Positions 54,833 to 60,223 of a stretch of 60,223 nt of DNA are shown one piece after another. The stretch covers positions 1 through 60,223 of the forward strand of contig NZ_NPMN01000028.1 of assembly GCF_002266425.1 (NCBI RefSeq). The letters run 5' to 3'. Made by a program: the position numbers and the translations under genes. How positions within the stretch are numbered: the stretch's first letter is position 1; each line of letters begins with the position of its first letter. Below the pieces are notes generated by a model. It saw nothing but the letters and a program-made list of their open reading frames with translations, did not search any database and was not told where the DNA came from. The stretch comes from Tissierella sp. P1 (GTDB lineage: Bacteria > Bacillota > Clostridia > Tissierellales > Tissierellaceae).

Positions 54833-55063
54833 ATGTCATTACCAAAAGGTAAACATATTTTTGGAACAGTCAAGGTGGGAGAACGAGGACAAATTGTAAT
54901 TCCTAAAGAAGCAAGAGATTTGTTTGATATAAAATCAGGAGACATTTTATTGGTTTTAGGAGATGAGGAACAAGGGATTGCTATTACAAAAGCAGATGTT
55001 ATGCAAGAAGTTGCAGTAAAAATCCTTAAAGGGTTAGGGGAGTTTAAGCCAGATGAAAAATAA
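54833..55063 (+). CDS. AbrB/SpoVT-type DNA-binding regulator
   Basis: A 76-residue protein. The swapped-hairpin AbrB domain is at 10-55: FGTVKVGERGQIVIPKEARD, then LFDIKSGDILLVLGDEEQGI. ATG 54833 with GGAGGGG; the long frame that begins at 54803 starts in the operator and lacks a ribosome site. It overlaps the next gene by 11 bases. AbrB/membrane protein pairs with a self-operator occur in gut Firmicutes; likely autoregulation. Confidence 0.88.
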   Translation: MSLPKGKHIFGTVKVGERGQIVIPKEARDLFDIKSGDILLVLGDEEQGIAITKADVMQEVAVKILKGLGEFKPDEK

Positions 55064-55709
55064 TATAACAAAATCCTTTGGTGTGTCAGATGTAGGTTTC
55101 ATTCTTTTACTCATTGCAACGATTGGGGATTTGCTTATACCTTTTTTTCTTGCTCCATTTTGCAAAAAGTATAATCATATGACAATGGTGATGAGTTTGT
55201 TAGGTAATCGCAATTCCCCAGTACATCTAATATATAACTTGTGGCTCATCGCTGCAGGAATTATGCTTATTCTTGGCGGTTTAAAATTGTATGCAATGTA
55301 TTTACCTGCTTCAAATATACTTTCGCAAGTATTGCTATTTTGTGTAGTGTTTTATGCCATTGGAGCTTGCATATTATCCGGTATATTTTCAGTTGGAGAA
55401 ACAAAGGCACTTGTAACCCTACCCGAAAAAATACATGGGTATGGTTCTGTTTTAGGATTTATTGTTTTAACCTTTGTTCCTTTGATTATTGGAATTGTTA
55501 CCATGTACTCAAACGAGGTAGTTTGTAGTGTTATGTCGTTTATATTTTTTGCTTTGTCTATACTGTTTTTTGCTTTTTTTGTAATGGCTGATAAGGCAAG
55601 ATTTGAAAATACTATAATTTCTAATGAGGGAATATGGCAAAGATTAAGTTTGCTTTGTATGTATGCGCCGATCATTATGGTTTCATTTAAAAATATATTT
55701 ATGAAATGA
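55053..55709 (+). CDS. DUF998-like membrane protein
   Basis: A 218-residue protein with about six spans: GFILLLIATIGDLLIPFFLA start, then YNHMTMVMSLLGNRNSPVHL, a motif of the DUF998 group, and KIHGYGSVLGFIVLTFVPLI. Function unknown. It is translationally coupled to the AbrB regulator and lies within the element-like segment, so it may be part of a carried-in regulatory pair. Confidence 0.75.
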   Translation: MKNNITKSFGVSDVGFILLLIATIGDLLIPFFLAPFCKKYNHMTMVMSLLGNRNSPVHLIYNLWLIAAGIMLILGGLKLYAMYLPASNILSQVLLFCVVFYAIGACILSGIFSVGETKALVTLPEKIHGYGSVLGFIVLTFVPLIIGIVTMYSNEVVCSVMSFIFFALSILFFAFFVMADKARFENTIISNEGIWQRLSLLCMYAPIIMVSFKNIFMK

Positions 55710-55718
55710 GATGCTGCA

Positions 55719-55769
55719 ATGGTAAATACCAAATGGATTTTATGTCCTATCTGCGGAAATAAAACCTAG
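55719..55769 (+). pseudogene. Cysteine-rich KTR protein remnant
   Basis: Sixteen codons, MVNTKWILCPICGNKT then stop. This is the start of the small cysteine-rich KTR proteins common in Tn916-like and related conjugative elements, cut off at the threonine. The following 200 bases hold no open frame. Supports an eroded element here. Confidence 0.6.
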
Positions 55770-55977
55770 GATTATCGGCTCTTTCTTTTTGACGCTGAAA
55801 CACCACAATCAATATTTTCCCTCATTCACAGGCATAAAAGAAACGCCGACAACCTGCAAAAAACCTAATGTTTATACGGGATTTCGGTGTGTTTCTTATC
55901 CCTGCATGGTAGAAAATCACGATTGACAAGGATAGATTTTTTTACTATTCTTTATACATTAATACTCAACATACAAA

Positions 55978-56919
55978 TTAGTATCCTATTTTCAAATTAA
56001 CTACATTAATGAGTTCTTCGTTATTTATATATCTTTTCATATTTTCATAGGCTATCTCGTATCTTCTTCTGATATACATTTCTGAAGCCCAAGAATTATG
56101 AGGAGATATAATCACATTATCCATTTTCCACAAAGGATTATCTTCTGATAAAGGCTCTACTTCAAAAACATCAAGAGCGGCTTTTTTAATTTTACCAGAT
56201 TGTAGATAATTGATAAGTGCATTCTCATCTATAATGCTTCCACGAGCAATATTAACTAAGTAAGTTCCATCTTTCATATTAGTGAATACACTGTTATCTA
56301 TAAGATGATGGGTATTATCTGTATATGGGGCAGCTATTACTAAAAAATCGCATTGGGGAACTATATCATTTATTTTATCTATACTAAAACATTGATGAAA
56401 ATGATTTGCATTTTTTCCGCTGGCGTTAATTCCCAGTATTTTTACACCAAATCCTTCTAGTCTTTTAGCAGCTTCTTGGGCTATAGAACCAGTTCCTATA
56501 AATCCTACAGTTTTTCCATATAATTCTAAAAGTGAAGTATCCATTTTCCATATTTTCTTATTTTGTTTATCATAGAACTCTTTACTATTTTTAATCATTT
56601 CTAATATCTTAAGCACTATCCATTCAGCTATTGGTATACTATATCCGCCTCTATTATTAGTAAGAATAATATCTTGAGCTATGATTTTATCTATTGGAAC
56701 TTGATTGATACCTGCACTTAAAAGTTGAATCCATTTAAGATTTGGGAAAAGTCCAATATCTATTTTATTAAATGGATCAAAGCATACCATTAAATCTATA
56801 TCTTTTATTTCCTCGGAAAAGGTTATATTCCTTTCATCTTTGAATATTATATCAAAACCTAGTTTTTCTAGGCTTTTCATTTCCTCATCTTTGTATTTAA
56901 AAGTAAATAATGCTTTCAA
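55978..56919 (-). CDS. D-2-hydroxyacid dehydrogenase family
   Basis: A 313-residue NAD(P)-dependent oxidoreductase. NAD site GFIGTGSIAQEAAKRLEGFG (GxGxIA), then the catalytic Arg in LVNIARGSIIDENAL, Glu in DVFEVEPLSEDNPLW and His in IISPHNSW. N-terminal KWIQLLSAGINQVP is the substrate-domain loop. It reduces or oxidises 2-keto/2-hydroxy acids; the substrate is not clear. TTG 56919 behind AAGGAGG. Monocistronic. Confidence 0.92.
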   Translation of the reverse strand: MKALFTFKYKDEEMKSLEKLGFDIIFKDERNITFSEEIKDIDLMVCFDPFNKIDIGLFPNLKWIQLLSAGINQVPIDKIIAQDIILTNNRGGYSIPIAEWIVLKILEMIKNSKEFYDKQNKKIWKMDTSLLELYGKTVGFIGTGSIAQEAAKRLEGFGVKILGINASGKNANHFHQCFSIDKINDIVPQCDFLVIAAPYTDNTHHLIDNSVFTNMKDGTYLVNIARGSIIDENALINYLQSGKIKKAALDVFEVEPLSEDNPLWKMDNVIISPHNSWASEMYIRRRYEIAYENMKRYINNEELINVVNLKIGY

Positions 56920-57069
56920 AAGTATTCCTCCTTTTAATATTGTAATAATATAATGATACCCACTTGCTTATAAAACCAACCTTTGTTTTATGTTTTAAAA
57001 TCAGAGTAGAAAAATGTTGTAAAATGTCGAAATATCTGATATATTTATTACGTTAAAATAAAATATTTG

Positions 57070-57140
57070 CTCTCATATAATCCCGATAATATGGTTCGGG
57101 AGTTTCTACAGGATAGCCGTAAAATATCCTACTATGGGTC
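57070..57140 (+). promoter_or_regulatory. Purine riboswitch, guanine/xanthine type
   Basis: CATATAATCCCGATAATATG, GTTTCTACAGG, CCGTAAAATATCCTACTATG matches the purine aptamer. The discriminating base in the J3/1 strand (TACTATG, as GACTATG in xpt) is C, so guanine or hypoxanthine/xanthine, not adenine. P3 closes with an A-U pair rather than the common C-G. Confidence 0.9.
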
Positions 57141-57200
57141 AGGATAACAGATAAAACTACAAAGGTGGATATATCAATTCTAACCTTTGTTTTCGTTTTG

Positions 57201-57245
57201 AAAAGACTGGCATTCTTTCCTATAGGAAAGAGTTCCAGTCTTTTG
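57201..57245 (+). terminator. Terminator of the guanine riboswitch
   Basis: Stem AAAAGACTGG...TTCTTTCC with GGAAAGAG...CCAGTCTTTT, TATA loop and T4G. It stands 50 bases before the permease; ligand binding should favour it. Confidence 0.85.
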
Positions 57246-57294
57246 TTTATGTATGTATTCCATTGTTTGAGAGCAACATAAAGGAGAGACATAA

Positions 57295-58363
57295 ATGGAC
57301 TTATTAAAAGATTTACTTGCAGCACTTAGTGTTATCCTTAATGGATTACCTCAAGGACTTTTGGCATTATCATTTGGATTTGCATCTGTACCCACAGCTT
57401 TTGCATTTATTGTTGGGGCTATTGGATGTTTAGTTTTAGGTGTAGTAGCACCAGTTTCATTTCAGGCCGAGACTATTACTTTAGCTGGAACAATGGGAAA
57501 AGATATGAAAGAAAGAATATCTATGGTCATTTTAGGTGGAGTAGGGATGACTATTATAGGTATATTTGGACTTCTTGAAAGAATCGTAACATTTATTGGA
57601 CCTGCAATTACTAGTGGGATGATGGCAGGTGTGGGTATTATGTTGACACGTGTAGCTGTTGATATGGCAAGAAAAAATAAGGTTGTTGGATATGGATCTA
57701 TTGCTATTAGTTTTATTACCTATATGATTACAAAAGATCTAGTATACACAATTGCAATTTCAGTTATTGCAACTAGTGCTATTGCAATGATCTTAAAGCA
57801 GAAATCTGATATCAACATCACTGAAAGAGAAAAAATAAGTTTTCCAGAAGCCTATTATAAATATTTCTGTTGTTCGTGGTGCTTTAGCCATGATATGCTT
57901 AAATGTTGGAGCAAATATTGCTTTTGGAAAGATTACTGGAAGTATTGCAAATACCAATGTAAACATTGACCACTTATCCATTGTAAGTAGCTTAGCAGAC
58001 CTTGCATCTGCAATATTTGGAGGTGGACCTGTTGAGTCTATTATTTCTGCAACAGGAGGTGCACCACATCCTTTGATGTCAGGCGTTTTAATGATGGGTT
58101 TGATGGCAATTATTTTATTTGCAGGCTTATTGCCTAAAATGGCAAAATATATACCTAGTGAGTCAATTGCTGGATTTTTATTCGTGTTGGGAGCCATCGT
58201 GACAGTGCCTACTAACGCTACAGCTGCTTTAACTGTAACAGGTGTGCCAGGAGGTGCAATTGTTGGAGGAATAACCATGACTGTAACAGCAATCACTGAT
58301 CCGTTCTTAGGTATGCTTGCAGGAATTATATTTAAAACATTTGCCAGTATACTAGGAATGTAA
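57295..58363 (+). pseudogene. NCS2-type purine permease, frameshifted
   Basis: Two pieces. The first has PQGLLALSFGFASVPTAFAF, VAPVSFQAETITLAGTMGKD and FIGPAITSGMMAGVGIMLTR. The second (to 58363) has VRGALAMICLNVGANIAFGK, FGGGPVESIISATGGAP and KYIPSESIAGFLFVLGAIVT. Near 57848 the frame gains a base; removing one G (FPEAYYK to FPKPIINISVVRG) joins them, giving 355 residues. Substrate predicted as guanine or xanthine from the riboswitch. The protein is shorter than the common 430 residues but the family has compact members. Followed by a phosphoribosyltransferase. Confidence 0.75.
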
Positions 58364-58384
58364 TAGATAAGGAGGAGTAAGATA

Positions 58385-58930
58385 ATGGAAAAGACATATT
58401 CTATTGAAGTAGCAGGAGTAACACGTGAGTTACCTATTATACAGATTAATGACAATCTAAGTATTGCAAGCTTTGTAATACTAGGAGATACTGAGTTAGT
58501 CTGTGCAGCAGCTCCTGAAATTGTAAAGAAATTACCTGATGTTGATATACTAATAACTGCGGAGGCAAAAGGAATTCCTTTGGTATTTGAAATATCAAGA
58601 TTGTTAAAGATGAAAAAATATATTGTAGCTAGAAAAAGTATTAAGCCTTATATGAATTCACCTATTATAGATGAAGTTGTATCTATTACAACACAAAAGA
58701 AACAATTGTTGTGTTTAGATGAACAAGATGCTGAATATATAAAAGGTAAGAGAGTAGGTATCATCGATGATGTTATAAGTACTGGAGAATCGATTCAGGC
58801 AATTGAAAGGCTTGTAGAGTCTGCGGGAGGTATTGTCGCTGCTAAGGCGGCTATATTAGCAGAAGGTGAAGCAGCAGATAGAAAAGATATTATTTTCTTG
58901 GAGTATCTTCCGCTTTTTGAAATGGAATAG
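58385..58930 (+). CDS. Purine phosphoribosyltransferase-like
   Basis: A 181-residue PRPP enzyme. The PRPP loop is GKRVGIIDDVISTGESIQAI (conserved DDVxxTGxS), preceded by VDILITAEAKGIPLVFEISR and MKKYIVARKS, like adenine or xanthine PRTases. With the riboswitch and permease it makes a purine salvage operon: import, then conversion to a nucleotide. It is 21 bases after the permease, ribosome site AAGGAGGAG. Which purine is used is not clear; guanine or xanthine is likely from the riboswitch. Confidence 0.88.
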   Translation: MEKTYSIEVAGVTRELPIIQINDNLSIASFVILGDTELVCAAAPEIVKKLPDVDILITAEAKGIPLVFEISRLLKMKKYIVARKSIKPYMNSPIIDEVVSITTQKKQLLCLDEQDAEYIKGKRVGIIDDVISTGESIQAIERLVESAGGIVAAKAAILAEGEAADRKDIIFLEYLPLFEME

Positions 58931-58958
58931 ATTCTTTTACACTAACCATACATTAGCT

Positions 58959-58995
58959 AATAAAGACTCCTATCACTATAAGGAGTCTTTATTCT
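58959..58995 (+). terminator. Intrinsic terminator
   Basis: Stem AATAAAGACTCCT/AGGAGTCTTTATT, 8-base loop, then TCTTT. Ends the purine operon. Confidence 0.85.
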
Positions 58996-59320
58996 TTACA
59001 ATGAGCTTCTTTTCATAGACTCTTACTGATGTTTCTCTTAAACTTATGAGAAAGTTTGCTTACTCAAGAGTTTATATTGTTTTTATATCTCATTAGGTTT
59101 CATGAAATAATATATATTAATTTTAAATTTATTTAATTCTTTTATTTAAATTTGAAATTAGATTTAGAATCTATTCAAAAGAACGGCTAAAATCATTAAA
59201 AAATTCATTTCTTATATATTAAATTTGTACAAAGCTTATGAAACAGCATAAATTATACATTTCTTAAAATTTCAATCATAAATATATTATTGAATAGTAT
59301 TTATGATTGGAGTGATATAT
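58996..59320. other. AT-rich intergenic region
   Basis: No gene, RNA or clear repeat seen. It contains the ribosome site GGAGTG of the next gene at 59309 and presumably its promoter. Confidence 0.4.
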
Positions 59321-60124
59321 TTGAGTAATATTAATTTTGAAAGTACAGCTCTATTTGAACATCGATTTTGGCTTCAGATATTAGGTGACCATGCAAGATT
59401 TATTTATAATACTTTGTCGCCTTCTGAAATTGACAAGATTGAAAAAGCTAAGTATTTCATTGGCATATTTGATCTGCTACTAGACGAGGCTAGAAAACCA
59501 TTATCTATCGATGAAATTCAAAGATTAACACAAAAGGCTTACCAACATGCTAAAGATATTGGAGAATTTAAATTACAGTTATTAAGGGAACATCTAGTAG
59601 GGGAGATATTAATAGGGCTTACACCTACATTTATAAACCATATGGTAAATGAGTTAGAAGAATATCTAAGGATTTTAAGTTTTTTATTAAATAATGAAGT
59701 ACCTACTGCTCATCCTTTATATTATCATAATCTATGGCTTCCAGATGCTGAAGGGCATGCAGGTGCAATTCTATGTGAATTAGATAGTGTTGAAAAAGAT
59801 CTAAGAGAGAAAAGTAAAGAATTCGTAGTATTTTTTAGTGATTTATATAATAAAGCACATGAATTTTCAGGATATTTGAGAGCAGGTCTACAAGAATTTC
59901 CAGCTTTACATAGGTTAAATAATCAAGTGGAATTAAAGATACTATTATTTATGATGTTTCTAAAAGAAATACAGGAACTTAGAATATCTAAGGAAGCAGT
60001 TGGAACATTAATGCCCCTTATGCCTGACCACATGTTTAGAGAAGAATGTTATTATTTAATTAAGCTATCTCAGGTATCCCAAATTAATATGCCAGACTGT
60101 GATCCAACTAAGCCAAGAATTTAA
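59321..60124 (+). CDS. DUF2935 family protein
   Basis: A 267-residue all-helical protein of the DUF2935 family, two repeats of a ferritin-like bundle. Each half begins with a metal-ligand-like EHRFWLQILGDHARFI (EHxFWxxxxxDHxxF) in the first and AHPLYYHNLWLPDAEGHAGA in the second. Ribosome site GGAGTG favours TTG 59321 over ATG 59303. Function unknown; the paired Glu/His pattern suggests a di-metal site. Confidence 0.85.
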   Translation: MSNINFESTALFEHRFWLQILGDHARFIYNTLSPSEIDKIEKAKYFIGIFDLLLDEARKPLSIDEIQRLTQKAYQHAKDIGEFKLQLLREHLVGEILIGLTPTFINHMVNELEEYLRILSFLLNNEVPTAHPLYYHNLWLPDAEGHAGAILCELDSVEKDLREKSKEFVVFFSDLYNKAHEFSGYLRAGLQEFPALHRLNNQVELKILLFMMFLKEIQELRISKEAVGTLMPLMPDHMFREECYYLIKLSQVSQINMPDCDPTKPRI

Positions 60125-60189
60125 TGGTTTAAGTGCTAGGTTGCTAACCTAGTGCCTATTTTATTGTTTATGAATACCACTCGCTAATG

Positions 60190-60223
60190 AAGTGCACCCC
60201 AAAAGATATTATTGATAGGTTGT
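60190..60223. mobile_element. Possible IS3-family terminal sequence (window edge)
   Basis: AAGTGCACCCCAAAAG resembles the terminal inverted repeat of IS3/IS150-type elements. It is cut by the window end, so only the tip is visible. Confidence 0.3.

Noticed and set aside
55770..55977. Coding sequence after the KTR stub
   Set aside because: All frames are stopped and no conserved KTR residues follow.
57793..58455. Minus-strand 220-codon frame opposite the permease
   Set aside because: It crosses the permease frameshift and the following gap; the product is the antisense of membrane spans.

Overview
The window is AT-rich DNA (roughly 30% GC by eye), densely coded, with strong AGGAGG-type ribosome binding sites and frequent TTG/GTG starts. 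It carries several RNA switches typical of Firmicutes: T-box, THI-box, L-box, THF and purine. The gene content suggests an anaerobic, amino-acid- and purine-using member of the Clostridia/Tissierellia: peptidase T, a YfcC-type carrier, a formimino-folate pathway under sigma-54, lysine uptake, thiamine and folate salvage, and flavodoxin/FMN proteins. No rRNA, tRNA or CRISPR was seen.

Layout. 0-7.6 kb is a scarred stretch: broken cytidine deaminase, GNAT, and frameshifted DUF2087 regulator, DEDD exonuclease, UvsE and PQQ-type sugar dehydrogenase, plus an intact CBS protein and two membrane proteins. 7.6-16 kb is a run of small regulatory modules: TetR/FMN-bind/flavodoxin, a double-MerR protein, a TipA-like MerR with an ABC exporter, and a two-component system with a secreted protein. 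16-26.8 kb holds tcdA, a YfcC carrier with pepT, folT under a THF riboswitch, a MerR/MATE divergent pair, and an aminotransferase/GNAT pair divergent from a MocR-type regulator. 26.8-30.9 kb is a thiamine salvage operon (thiD-cytX-thiM-thiE) behind three tandem TPP riboswitches, each with its own terminator. 31-37.5 kb holds a BmrR-like regulator, an IS3 scrap, HutD, the DUF6323/DUF6179 pair of unknown function and a large secreted protein. 37.5-47.6 kb holds T-box/metG, a GNAT, a two-component system with an ABC exporter, an IS630 scrap and an S41 protease with SLH repeats. 47.8-51.3 kb holds a sigma-54 activator, a matching -24/-12 promoter and fchA-ftcD. 51.6-54.4 kb is a lysine riboswitch and amino-acid ABC transporter. 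54.4-55.8 kb looks like the remains of a conjugative element around an AbrB/DUF998 pair. 57-59 kb is a guanine riboswitch, purine permease and phosphoribosyltransferase. The window ends with a DUF2935 protein and a possible insertion-sequence tip.

Two points stand out. Ten otherwise complete genes are interrupted by eleven small indels, most in short homopolymers, so either the assembly carries systematic length errors or this genome is decaying or slipping; reads would decide. Second, control by RNA is unusually rich: seven metabolite aptamers and one T-box in 60 kb, including the triple TPP array. Three MerR-type promoters with 19-bp spacers each lie beside their own regulator gene.
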